Shown: in pieces, positions 1-6,295 of the stretch
Layout: the number at the start of each line of letters is the position of its first letter
How positions within the stretch are numbered: the stretch's first letter is position 1
Source: Clostridiaceae bacterium UBA4839
GTDB taxonomy: Bacteria > Bacillota > Clostridia > Clostridiales > Caloramatoraceae
Reading direction: 5' to 3'
DNA: 13,609 nt
Assembly (NCBI GenBank): GCA_002400085.1
Contig: DHEX01000147.1
Span: 1 to 13,609 of the forward strand
The notes under the pieces: generated by a model
The model's input: the letters and a program-made list of their open reading frames with translations, nothing else
Told to the model about the DNA's origin: nothing
Database searches by the model: none
Program-made: the position numbers and the translations under genes

Positions 1-216
1 GCTATACATGAAGCTCCCATTTCCAGGAATGTTTTGTATTATTTCTTCTATATCCTTATCCGTTGTTACGCTACATCGTCCCTTTCCTGTTATAAATACC
101 TTTTTCCCAAGCTTCTCATTTTTTTCAATAAGTATTACTTTATTACCTAATTGAGCTGATTTTATTGCTGCCATCATTCCTGCAGCTCCACCGCCAACAA
201 CTACTACTGTTTTCAT
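1..216 (-). CDS. BaiN/HI0933-family NAD(P)/FAD-dependent flavoprotein, N-terminal 72 residues only
   Basis: Only the first 72 codons are present; the gene runs off the left edge. The start is ATG at 216 with an AGGAGGA Shine-Dalgarno site 5 nt away. Residues 4-14 form a dinucleotide-binding fingerprint (VVVVGGGAAGM), followed by an acidic strand end (LIEKNEKLGKK, 29-39) that would hold the FAD ribose. Next comes FITGKGRCS (41-49), the family's signature region after the Rossmann fold. Family members usually read GKGRCNxTN here; this protein has GRCSVTTD, so both Asn positions are replaced. Known members are HI0933/YhiN-like flavoproteins and BaiN bile-acid reductases; the substrate is unknown. 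A 22-codon ORF ends 29 nt upstream, probably on the same transcript. The family call is fairly safe and the function is not. Confidence 0.85.
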   Translation of the reverse strand, partial: MKTVVVVGGGAAGMMAAIKSAQLGNKVILIEKNEKLGKKVFITGKGRCSVTTDKDIEEIIQNIPGNGSFMYS

Positions 217-245
217 GTTTTTCCTCCTGTACTTACACCTATCAC

Positions 246-314
246 TTAATATTTGTAGGAAACGGTCTTGACCGCTTTGCCCCCTAATTGCATATATAAA
301 ATGGTCTTTATCAT
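246..314 (-). CDS. 22-residue small ORF (leader peptide or microprotein) before the flavoprotein gene
   Basis: ATG at 312-314 is preceded by AGGAG at 321-325 with a 6-nt gap, ideal spacing for initiation. The frame runs 22 codons to TAA at 246-248. The peptide starts MIKTILYMQ and continues with LGGKAVKTVSYKY, so it is short, basic and partly hydrophobic. A plausible promoter lies directly upstream (349-377), so this would be the first cistron of the transcript, followed 29 nt later by the flavoprotein start. A second stretch encoding a similar motif (GGGTVKTAPY) occurs on the plus strand near 6420-6450, so this is either a recurring small coding family or a repeat element that happens to be translatable. 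No family is recognised. Translation is inferred, not shown. Confidence 0.5.
   Translation of the reverse strand: MIKTILYMQLGGKAVKTVSYKY
256..284 (-). repeat. Copy 1 of a 29-bp dispersed repeat with CGGTC-nn-GACCG core
   Basis: Read on the plus strand, this matches the reverse complement of 6422-6450 at 24 of 29 positions; all five differences are transitions. The centre is the near-palindrome CGGTCTTGACCG. It lies inside the 22-codon ORF and encodes its GGKAVKTVSY part. The longer block 260-291 also has a degenerate neighbour at 298-331, sharing GCAATTAGG and AAGACC about 40 bp away. Confidence 0.7.
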
Positions 315-348
315 TCCGCTCTCCTAATTGCAAAATATCAAAACTATT

Positions 349-377
349 ATTATCATATTTAAATATATTTTGTGCAA
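349..377 (-). promoter_or_regulatory. Candidate promoter for the small ORF and flavoprotein
   Basis: On the minus strand, TTGCAC (372-377), a 17-nt spacer, then GATAAT (349-354). Transcription would start near 342, about 28 nt before the small ORF. A 17-bp palindrome, ATTTGTTT-A-AAACAAAT (397-413), lies 20 bp upstream of the -35 and could be an operator. Confidence 0.45.
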
Positions 378-457
378 TATTGTCCTGCCTTATTTGATTT
401 GTTTAAAACAAATTAAATCAATATATTTACAATATCACAAAAAAGGCAAAAAATGAA

Positions 458-478
458 GAAGCCCCCTTACGGGGCTTC
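458..478 (-). terminator. Intrinsic terminator after gdh
   Basis: Arms GAAGCCCC (458-465) and GGGGCTTC (471-478) around a 5-nt loop, followed on the minus strand by TTCATTTTTTG. It begins 7 bp past the gdh stop codon. Confidence 0.9.
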
Positions 479-484
479 AAATTT

Positions 485-1735
485 TTAATACCAACCTCTA
501 ACTTTCATTGAAGCTGCAACTTTTTTAATTGAATACATATAAGCTGCCTGCCTCATTGTAACATGGTACTGCTCTTTGATTTGCCAAATAGGTTCAAAGG
601 CTTTTACCATTGCATCCTCTTCTTTTGATTCAACCTCTTCCTCGCTCCAGTAATACCCGTATAAGTTTTGAACCCATTCAAAATATGATACTGTAACACC
701 ACCTGCATTAGTAAGTATATCTGGTGTTAGCAAAATGCCTTTATTTTGAAGAACTTCATCAGCTTCTGGAGTTGTAGGTCCATTGGCTGCCTCAGCTACA
801 ATCTTAGCTTGAATTTTATCTACATTATTAAGAGTTATGACATTTTCAAGAGCTGCAGGAATTAAAACATCAACTGGCAGTGACCAGAATTCATCTGCCG
901 ATATTTCCTTTGTCCCTGGGAATCCTAAAATGCTCTTATTTGCTTTCATATATTCAGCAAGTTTATTTGCATCAATTCCATTTTCGTTATAAATTACTCC
1001 ATTCCATTCAGCTACTGCTATTACCTTTCCACCAAGCTTTTGAATATTAACTGCTGTAGAACTTCCAACATTTCCAAAACCCTGTATAGCAACCTTAGTT
1101 TTCTTAAGATCCATTCCTAGCTTTTTGCAGGCCTCTCTTACAGTAACTGCAACTCCAAAACCTGTTGCAGCTGTTCTTCCTTTTGAGCCGCCAAATTCAA
1201 GGGGTTTTCCGGTTATTACTCCAATTGCACTATAACCCATGAGTTTATTGTATTCATCTACCATCCATGCCATTATTTTTCCGTTAGTATTAACATCAGG
1301 TGCAGGAACATCAACCTTTTCACCAATAAGCTTGTACACAGCATCTATGTAGCCCCTGCTTAGTCTTTCAAGTTCTCCTTCTGATAATTTCTGTGGGTCA
1401 ACAATTATTCCACCTTTTGCACCACCATATGGAATACCTGTTACTGCGCACTTAAATGTCATCCATATTGATAAAGCCTTTACTTCATCCATATTAACAT
1501 TTTGATGGAATCTAATTCCCCCTTTTGTTGGTCCTACTGCATCATTATGCTGTGAGCGGTATCCAGTAAATACTTTTATGCTGCCGTCATCCATTTTTAC
1601 TGGAATTGAAACTTCAAGAACTTTTAATGGCTGTTTTAAAATTTCAAAAACAGCTGGCTCCATGTTTAATTTTTCGCAAGCAATTCTTACCTGTTTCTGA
1701 GCATTCTCAAACGGATTTAAATTTTCCTTTGGCAT
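485..1735 (-). CDS. gdhA: NAD-dependent glutamate dehydrogenase
   Basis: 416 residues, the usual size for the small hexameric glutamate dehydrogenases. The enzyme interconverts glutamate with 2-oxoglutarate and ammonium in the cytoplasm. Substrate-domain residues sit where the family has them: K71 in GPTKGGIR, K95, catalytic K107 in PYGGAKGG, D147 in VPAPDVNT, and S350 in NAGGVTVSYFEWVQN. The Rossmann loop is GFGNVG (219-224). E243 at the end of the second strand (AVAEWNG) matches the acidic residue used for NAD rather than NADP in the closely similar Peptoniphilus asaccharolyticus enzyme. The C-terminus KVRGWY is also typical. ATG at 1735 follows an AAGGGGGTC Shine-Dalgarno. It appears monocistronic, with its own promoter and terminator and a leader of about 130 nt. 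A catabolic role in amino-acid fermentation is likely but inferred. Confidence 0.96.
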   Translation of the reverse strand: MPKENLNPFENAQKQVRIACEKLNMEPAVFEILKQPLKVLEVSIPVKMDDGSIKVFTGYRSQHNDAVGPTKGGIRFHQNVNMDEVKALSIWMTFKCAVTGIPYGGAKGGIIVDPQKLSEGELERLSRGYIDAVYKLIGEKVDVPAPDVNTNGKIMAWMVDEYNKLMGYSAIGVITGKPLEFGGSKGRTAATGFGVAVTVREACKKLGMDLKKTKVAIQGFGNVGSSTAVNIQKLGGKVIAVAEWNGVIYNENGIDANKLAEYMKANKSILGFPGTKEISADEFWSLPVDVLIPAALENVITLNNVDKIQAKIVAEAANGPTTPEADEVLQNKGILLTPDILTNAGGVTVSYFEWVQNLYGYYWSEEEVESKEEDAMVKAFEPIWQIKEQYHVTMRQAAYMYSIKKVAASMKVRGWY

Positions 1736-1876
1736 AAAATGACCCCCTTACATAAAATTTACAATACGATATGTAAGAATCCCTGATATTTACTCATAAG
1801 ATTCTTAAGAAACTATTGATAAGATAATATCTACCTGAAAATGGAAGACTTTTCTGTCACAATAGCTTATAAAATA

Positions 1877-1905
1877 ATTATGAAATAATTCCTTCATTTT
1901 ATCAA
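1877..1905 (-). promoter_or_regulatory. Candidate gdh promoter
   Basis: Minus-strand TTGATA (1900-1905), 17-nt spacer, CATAAT (1877-1882). The start near 1870 gives a leader of about 130 nt, which contains a small stem-loop with arms AAGAATC/GATTCTT (1775-1781 with 1800-1806). No known riboswitch is recognised in the leader. Confidence 0.45.
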
Positions 1906-1994
1906 TAACCAAATTCCTTGTTATAGTATAGTTATAGGCTGTTATATAACGTTTAATCAAATTATCTTTATATTATGATTATTTTCAATATAAT

Positions 1995-2038
1995 GATAAA
2001 AGCGTAATTTTACATAATTGTAAAACTACGCTTTTATC
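1995..2038 (-). terminator. Long hairpin in the rpiR-gdh gap, probable terminator
   Basis: Arms 1995-2013 and 2020-2038 pair over 19 positions with a single A/C mismatch around a 6-nt loop. It lies 119 bp past the rpiR stop and upstream of the gdh promoter. The T tract is weak (CTTTTATC), so termination is likely but not certain. The rest of the 421-bp gap (1736-2156) holds the gdh leader and promoter and two TGGCTGCCATC sites. Confidence 0.55.
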
Positions 2039-2046
2039 CCTATTCG

Positions 2047-2064
2047 ATGGCTGCCATCCATAAT
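2047..2064 (+). repeat. Left copy of an 18-bp inverted repeat flanking rpiR (candidate operator)
   Basis: ATGGCTGCCATCCATAAT is repeated exactly, in inverted orientation, at 3166-3183. Its core ATGGC-T-GCCAT is itself a palindrome. The pair brackets the rpiR gene, as operators or as ends of a small cassette. Confidence 0.6.
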
Positions 2065-2121
2065 ACCTCTAACGACTGCTATGCCTCTGGATCAGCTCTT
2101 TTAAAAATCACCTTATCTGAT

Positions 2122-2132
2122 TGGCTGCCATC
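2122..2132 (+). promoter_or_regulatory. Third TGGCTGCCATC site, between rpiR and gdh
   Basis: An 11-bp exact copy of the flanking-repeat core, same orientation as the 2047 copy and 74 bp from it (about seven helical turns). It lies just beyond the rpiR stop and upstream of gdh. Confidence 0.4.
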
Positions 2133-2156
2133 TTAATATCCTATCCTGAGATTGTT

Positions 2157-3038
2157 TTATTTTTCACTATCAGTACCCTTATTTTTATATGTATATATAT
2201 TATATTCTGACCAAATCTTTTCAAGCATATTAAAAGTCTCAGCAGTTTTTTCTTTTTCCTTTAATCCTGCTGCAACAATTAATGCATTTATTACGCTTAG
2301 CGGAGCTACTAACGAATCTACAAAGGAAACCATATTGCCCTGTGCTATTAGTGTATAATCTGCATAAGTTGCAAGGGGGGATAATAAACTATCTGTAATT
2401 GCAACAATTTTGGCATACTTCTTCTTAGCATATTCAAGAGATCGAATAGTATAACTACTGTATCTTGGAAAAGCAATTCCAATAACCATATCATCACTAT
2501 TTATTCTAAATAGCTGTTCAAATATATCGCTGACTCCATTAGTAGAAATAACAATTACATTTTCAAGAATTAAATTTAAATAAAACCCTAAAAAATCTGC
2601 AAGGGCCTGAGAACTTCTAAAACCAACTATATATATTTTTTTAGCTTTAAAAATTGCTTCAACAACATCATCAAAGGTTTTTGGATTGATTTTCTCAAGC
2701 GTAGCTCTTATATTATCCATATCTGCCCTTAGAACATTTTTAAGTACATTTTCTTCACTTATGTCACCTGACAGCTCAATTCTCTGGACAGATGTAAGCT
2801 TATTTTTTATTAAATCCTGCAATGCCTTTTGAAGCTGTGGAAATCCATCAAATCCTAACTCATAAGCAAACCTCACCACTGTGGATTCACTGACACCAAC
2901 AGTATCTCCAAGCTTAGATGCTGTCATAAAAGCTGCTTTATCATAATGCTTTAATATATACTCGCCTATAAGCTTTTGACCCTTACTTAATCTTGGAAAC
3001 TTTTGCTTAATCATAGTCATTAAATCTTGCTTATCCAT
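2157..3038 (-). CDS. MurR/RpiR-family transcriptional regulator
   Basis: 293 residues, the family's standard length. Residues 1-77 are an RpiR-type helix-turn-helix domain, with the recognition segment VSESTVVRFAYELGFDGFP (48-66). Residues of about 125-250 form a SIS sugar-phosphate-binding domain: KKIYIVGFRSSQALADF (133-149), the FPRYS loop (190-194), and AKIVAITDSLLSPLATYAD (209-227). Such proteins sense phosphosugars and usually regulate sugar or amino-sugar genes, but none of those genes are adjacent. The neighbours are gdh downstream and a DUF4264 gene upstream. The ATG at 3038 follows a GGGTGGGAT ribosome site. Identical inverted 18-bp palindromic sites lie on either side of the gene and suggest autoregulation. 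One of them sits between a possible -35 (TTGATA) and a weak -10 about 120 bp upstream of the start. The ligand is unknown. Confidence 0.9.
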   Translation of the reverse strand: MDKQDLMTMIKQKFPRLSKGQKLIGEYILKHYDKAAFMTASKLGDTVGVSESTVVRFAYELGFDGFPQLQKALQDLIKNKLTSVQRIELSGDISEENVLKNVLRADMDNIRATLEKINPKTFDDVVEAIFKAKKIYIVGFRSSQALADFLGFYLNLILENVIVISTNGVSDIFEQLFRINSDDMVIGIAFPRYSSYTIRSLEYAKKKYAKIVAITDSLLSPLATYADYTLIAQGNMVSFVDSLVAPLSVINALIVAAGLKEKEKTAETFNMLEKIWSEYNIYTYKNKGTDSEK

Positions 3039-3165
3039 TGTATCCCACCCTTATCATGCTTAATTATTCATTAATCAGCCATTAATTCAAGTAATTTCTG
3101 ACTACAAAAAACTTATTTGATACATAGGCACATCATCCATCATCTTCCATCTAAAAAGAATAAAA

Positions 3166-3183
3166 ATTATGGATGGCAGCCAT
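3166..3183 (-). repeat. Right copy of the 18-bp inverted repeat, upstream of rpiR
   Basis: Exact reverse complement of 2047-2064, 128 bp upstream of the rpiR start codon. On the minus strand it fills the spacer after a TTGATA that could be a -35 element. The surrounding 207-bp gap (3039-3245) also has a GATG-rich purine tract (3130-3151) and no gene. Confidence 0.55.
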
Positions 3184-3245
3184 ATCAACTTGCATATCTA
3201 ATTATATATGTTTTTTTTGTATAGTGCAAAAACATATTTGTTTAT

Positions 3246-3446
3246 CTATTTCGACATAGTTTTCCCACTGCTGTTATCACTATCATATATAAGCAGCTTA
3301 TCCTTTCCATTTTCTCTTTTTAAACCAAATATTAAGCCCCTATCCTTTAAACTCTTATTTAAAAAATCTACTATCTTATACATTTCTTCATATTCATTAA
3401 ACTCCATAACACCTATTACGTTCAAATCCTCATGATTTTTTATCAT
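3246..3446 (-). CDS. DUF4264 (YpmA-like) family protein
   Basis: 66 residues from the chosen ATG at 3444-3446. The frame stays open to an ATG seven codons earlier, but the Shine-Dalgarno AAGGGGTG lies inside that extension and directly serves the later ATG. The segment EMYKIVDFLNKSLKDRGLIF is the hallmark of the small DUF4264/YpmA family of Firmicutes, whose function is unknown. The protein is predicted soluble, with no signal peptide, membrane segment or metal motif. It is divergent from the plus-strand gene starting at 3533, sharing an 86-bp intergenic region, and lies upstream of rpiR on the same strand. Confidence 0.75.
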   Translation of the reverse strand: MIKNHEDLNVIGVMEFNEYEEMYKIVDFLNKSLKDRGLIFGLKRENGKDKLLIYDSDNSSGKTMSK

Positions 3447-3532
3447 AATACGCACCCCTTCAATCATTTAATTATAATAAAAATATAAAAAAGCATACTA
3501 TAATTATAATTGTTTTTTTACAGGAGGTAAAA
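3447..3532. promoter_or_regulatory. Divergent AT-rich promoter region
   Basis: Plus-strand TATAAT at 3499-3504, repeated at 3505-3510, serves the gene at 3533, which has AGGAGG at its ribosome site. Minus-strand TATAAT at 3471-3476 serves the DUF4264 gene. Neither has a clear -35. Confidence 0.45.
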
Positions 3533-4189
3533 ATGATCCAAATTGATGATGCAGGAAGCGGAAGCCTTGTTGGAGGTACTTTAATTGGGCTTTTGCGTGT
3601 AGAAACTTTTGAATTTTATTATGATATAATTCCAATAGAATATTTTACGACGCCTTTTTTTGAAAATAAGCTGTATTTAAATTACTGCACAATAATTATA
3701 AATGAAGGGTTAAAGTATTTAAAACCGGATAAAAATGAAAAAATCGAAATTTGTCAAGGATATATTTTTGAAAAAGCAAGAGCATATTTAAAACAAAACA
3801 GCTATAATTTCTATCCTACTAAAATTGAGGAGCCTCTTCAAAGTAAAATAGAAGATACATTTGTAAAATATGCAATATCTCTTGGCATTCCAGAAAATTA
3901 CTTAAGTTATACAAAGTATCCATTCCATTTCCATAAACTTTTAAGATGGGTGTTTGCAGATTATGAAACTCGGAAATCACTATGCAAGACTGGCTGGAAA
4001 AGCTGGAATAAATATAAAGATGTCCCTTTAAAAAGGTATACAGATTACATAGAAAGCTCAAACTTTCAGTGCTTAAAATGCGGTAAAAAGATAAATGCTC
4101 CTTGTAAAATAAAAGTAATAAAGTTTACTACCAATAAGGATTACTTTATTTACCTTCATTTAAATTGCAGCTCTTCTCAATGCAAATAA
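3533..4189 (+). CDS. Conserved-looking protein of unknown function; RNase HII-like N-terminal motif and C-terminal zinc finger
   Basis: 218 residues, ATG preceded by a strong AGGAGG site. I do not recognise a named family. The first strand and loop, IQIDDAGSGSLVGG (2-15), closely resembles the DEAGRGxLAG active-site motif of RNase HII, with Asp5-Asp6 in place of Asp-Glu. Residues 70-97 (KIEICQG, a helix, then NFYPTKI) look like a strand-helix-strand unit compatible with an RNase H-like fold. The middle is rich in aromatic residues (YTKYPFHFHKLLRWVFADYE, 126-145). The C-terminus has C180-x2-C183 and H209-x2-C212, a probable zinc-binding site. It is the only sizeable plus-strand gene here, and its last 44 nt overlap the end of mnmM tail-to-tail. 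Nuclease activity is a hypothesis from motif resemblance only. Confidence 0.8.
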   Translation: MIQIDDAGSGSLVGGTLIGLLRVETFEFYYDIIPIEYFTTPFFENKLYLNYCTIIINEGLKYLKPDKNEKIEICQGYIFEKARAYLKQNSYNFYPTKIEEPLQSKIEDTFVKYAISLGIPENYLSYTKYPFHFHKLLRWVFADYETRKSLCKTGWKSWNKYKDVPLKRYTDYIESSNFQCLKCGKKINAPCKIKVIKFTTNKDYFIYLHLNCSSSQCK

Positions 4190-4730
4190 GTATAGGAGCA
4201 TTATTATTTGTACTAAAATAGCTTATATTTATAATTGAAAATTCCTTAGGGCTTAGTGTTTTTAAATAATCTACTATAACATCAGTTTCATGCTGTCCTC
4301 CTTCATGCCCGATATAAGCTATTATTGTCATAATACCTCCTGGTCTTAGTATTTCAAGCCCCTTTTTTACAGCAATAATTGTAGTTTGAGGCTCTGTTTT
4401 TATAGCCTTTAAGCCGCCAGGAAGGTATCCAAGATTAAACATTATAGCTTTGGGTTTTTTAACAAGATATTTATCCATATTTTCATGGCCAGAATGAATT
4501 ACCTTTACATTATTAATATTTTTTTCAATTAACAATTCATTGAACTTGTCTATTGCTTCTTTTTGTATTTCAAAGGAGTATACTTCTCCTCCTTTTCCAA
4601 CCATTTCACTTAAAAACAATGTATCATTGCCATTACCAAGTGTAGCATCCACTGCTGTATCATTTTCACTTAATGCTTTTGAAACAAAACTTTGAGCCAT
4701 AAAAGTAGCTCTATTAATGATATTATACAA
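4146..4730 (-). CDS. mnmM: MnmM/YtqB-type tRNA 5-aminomethyl-2-thiouridine methyltransferase
   Basis: 194 residues, class I SAM-dependent methyltransferase. Motif I is VDATLGNGNDT (27-37), the acidic ribose-binding residue is E54, and NLGYLPGG (99-106) is the family's motif IV. IAYIGHEGGQHE (137-148) is another typical block. This is the YtqB (rRNA_methylase, PF06962) family; B. subtilis YtqB was renamed MnmM because it methylates the wobble uridine nm5s2U of tRNAs. That would be its role here, by family. The start is TTG at 4728-4730 with AAGGTG 6 nt upstream; no ATG is better placed. It follows rluB by 29 nt, so the two RNA-modification genes are probably co-transcribed. Its 3' end overlaps the convergent plus-strand gene by 44 nt. 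Confidence 0.88.
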   Translation of the reverse strand: MYNIINRATFMAQSFVSKALSENDTAVDATLGNGNDTLFLSEMVGKGGEVYSFEIQKEAIDKFNELLIEKNINNVKVIHSGHENMDKYLVKKPKAIMFNLGYLPGGLKAIKTEPQTTIIAVKKGLEILRPGGIMTIIAYIGHEGGQHETDVIVDYLKTLSPKEFSIINISYFSTNNNAPILICIEKSCNLNEGK

Positions 4731-4759
4731 TTTTTCACCTTCTAAGCCTTAATATTTAA

Positions 4760-5467
4760 TTACAAGTTTTTTAAATACTGTATTTCGCTTTCGTTTAAAT
4801 ATCTCCACTGCCCCACCTTCAAATCTCCAAGTTTTATATCTCCAATCATTATTCTTTTTAAAGAAATAACTGGATGTCCAATAACTTCACACATTTTTCT
4901 AACCTGCCTGTTTCTTCCCTCATGAATCCTTATTTCTGCTATAGAATAATTATTAAGCTCCCTTATTATTTTAAAACCAGCTTTTGATGTTTTATATCCA
5001 TCAATGACTACTCCGCTTTCAAACATATTTATTTCTTCCTTATTAGGAGTTCCAAATATTTTTGCAATATAAACTTTATTTATTTCACTTTTAGGGCGCA
5101 TTATTTTATTTGCTAAATCTCCATCATTTGTAAGCAGTATAAGCCCTGATGTATCATAATCAAGCCTTCCAACAGGGTAAACTCTCTCCTTTATATCTAT
5201 AATGTCAATAACCGTTTTTCTTCCAAATTGATCTTTTACAGATGTAATTATCCCCTCTGGTTTATTTAAAATAATATAAATCATTTTTTCTTCAGGGCAA
5301 ATCATTTCTCCATCAATTTCAACCTTATCATGTTCATCATCAACCATTACAATTTCATTAACTACTTTCCCATTGACTTTTACTCTCCCATTATAAATCA
5401 TTTCTTCAGCTTTTCTTCTCGATGCTTTTCCACATCTTGAAATATACTTTTGCAACCTCTCCTGCAT
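4760..5467 (-). CDS. rluB: RsuA/RluB-family rRNA pseudouridine synthase
   Basis: 235 residues. The N-terminal S4 RNA-binding domain spans about 2-48 (RLQKYISRCGKASRRKAEE). The catalytic domain has the family motif VGRLDYDTSGLILLTNDGDL (99-118) with D103 as the catalytic aspartate. The C-terminal signature is EGRNRQVRKMCEVIGHPV (183-200). Length and motifs fit RluB, which converts a uridine of 23S rRNA helix 89 to pseudouridine; RsuA and RluE/F relatives differ in target, so the target is inferred. ATG at 5467 has a GAGGTG ribosome site. It sits 46 nt after the unknown gene and 29 nt before mnmM on the same strand. Confidence 0.92.
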   Translation of the reverse strand: MQERLQKYISRCGKASRRKAEEMIYNGRVKVNGKVVNEIVMVDDEHDKVEIDGEMICPEEKMIYIILNKPEGIITSVKDQFGRKTVIDIIDIKERVYPVGRLDYDTSGLILLTNDGDLANKIMRPKSEINKVYIAKIFGTPNKEEINMFESGVVIDGYKTSKAGFKIIRELNNYSIAEIRIHEGRNRQVRKMCEVIGHPVISLKRIMIGDIKLGDLKVGQWRYLNESEIQYLKNL

Positions 5468-5513
5468 GATTTCACCTCAATTTAATTCAATTTAAACTTT
5501 TCTTCATATAATA

Positions 5514-6290
5514 CTATAATAAACTTATAACTTCATCAATTTTTTCTATAGCCATAGCAAAATCAGCATCTTCAGATTTTAAATTATAACTGCATAAAAT
5601 TTCTCTTGCTGATATCAATTTGCACTTGCAATAAATGCGCCTTAATTGTTTTGAATTTTTTATTGATAAAGCTTGCAAAGAACATTCTTCACACTTTTTA
5701 TAATCCCTGCATTTATAATAAATGCTTGAAAGGATATAAATCAAATCAAAATCATTCCTTTTTTCTTTACAGTTTATTATAATAATTTCTTCGGCAAAAT
5801 AATAAAACCTTTCCTTATATGCAGCTTTAACTATTTTGATCTTATTTATATCCTCTAAAGTTTTTAAAGCCCTTCTAATAAATTTAATACAATTAATGTC
5901 CCTTGAATGAAGCAAGCTGCAGCAAATATCTTCTATGAGAGCAGGGCTACATTTATTGTTTGCATTATTATTAAAAAAATTATAGGCATATACGTATTCT
6001 AAAAGTTCATTTCTTTTTAATTTGCTTATAAACTCATTACTTAATTGCTGTGATTCATTTTGTAAAATGATACAGCATAAAGCTGTGTTTAAAATTTTCC
6101 TGCTGCATTTATAATATTCGAACTTTTTATTTACTTCTTTTAAGCATCTTGTGTAGTTATGCGAGGAATAAATCTCTATTAACAGCTTTTCTGGCATGTT
6201 TCCTGTCATTTTTCCTTTATACTTTTTATCTCTCCTATTTGATAAAACCTTATTGTTTATTACAGCTTTTGAGGATATTAAATTACCCAT
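5514..6290 (-). CDS. Unrecognised cysteine-rich, helical (TPR-like) protein
   Basis: 258 residues from ATG at 6288-6290. An ATG 18 nt earlier is in frame but has no ribosome site, whereas GAGGGGGTG lies 7 nt upstream of the chosen start. I recognise no family. The N-terminal 35 residues are basic. The rest is predicted largely helical, with one segment (about 182-210, IYILSSIYYKCRDYKKCEEC then SLQALSI) that resembles a tetratricopeptide repeat. It has 15 cysteines (5.8 percent), including CC at 72-73 and 123-124, CxxC at 200-203 and CxC at 221-223, with no signal peptide, so a cytoplasmic protein with thiols or metal sites is possible. Its ribosome site is buried in a hairpin. rluB follows 46 nt downstream. 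Confidence 0.75.
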   Translation of the reverse strand: MGNLISSKAVINNKVLSNRRDKKYKGKMTGNMPEKLLIEIYSSHNYTRCLKEVNKKFEYYKCSRKILNTALCCIILQNESQQLSNEFISKLKRNELLEYVYAYNFFNNNANNKCSPALIEDICCSLLHSRDINCIKFIRRALKTLEDINKIKIVKAAYKERFYYFAEEIIIINCKEKRNDFDLIYILSSIYYKCRDYKKCEECSLQALSIKNSKQLRRIYCKCKLISAREILCSYNLKSEDADFAMAIEKIDEVISLL

Positions 6291-6295
6291 AGCTT

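Noticed and set aside
397..413. Palindrome ATTTGTTT-A-AAACAAAT as a Rex operator
   Set aside because: Spacing and sequence differ from the Rex pattern TTGTTAA-n4-TTAACAA; kept only as an unnamed possible operator.
1742..1870. Riboswitch in the long gdh leader
   Set aside because: Only short AT-rich stems are visible; no known riboswitch core and no terminator before the gene.
2152..2358. 68-codon plus-strand frame at the end of rpiR
   Set aside because: Antisense to the SIS domain of rpiR and without a ribosome site.
3206..3237. ATATGTTTTT/AAAAACATAT hairpin as terminator of the DUF4264 gene
   Set aside because: Stem is only A/T apart from one pair and no T run follows it on the minus strand.
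3208..3435. 75-codon plus-strand frame
   Set aside because: Antisense to the DUF4264 gene, which has a clear ribosome site and family match.
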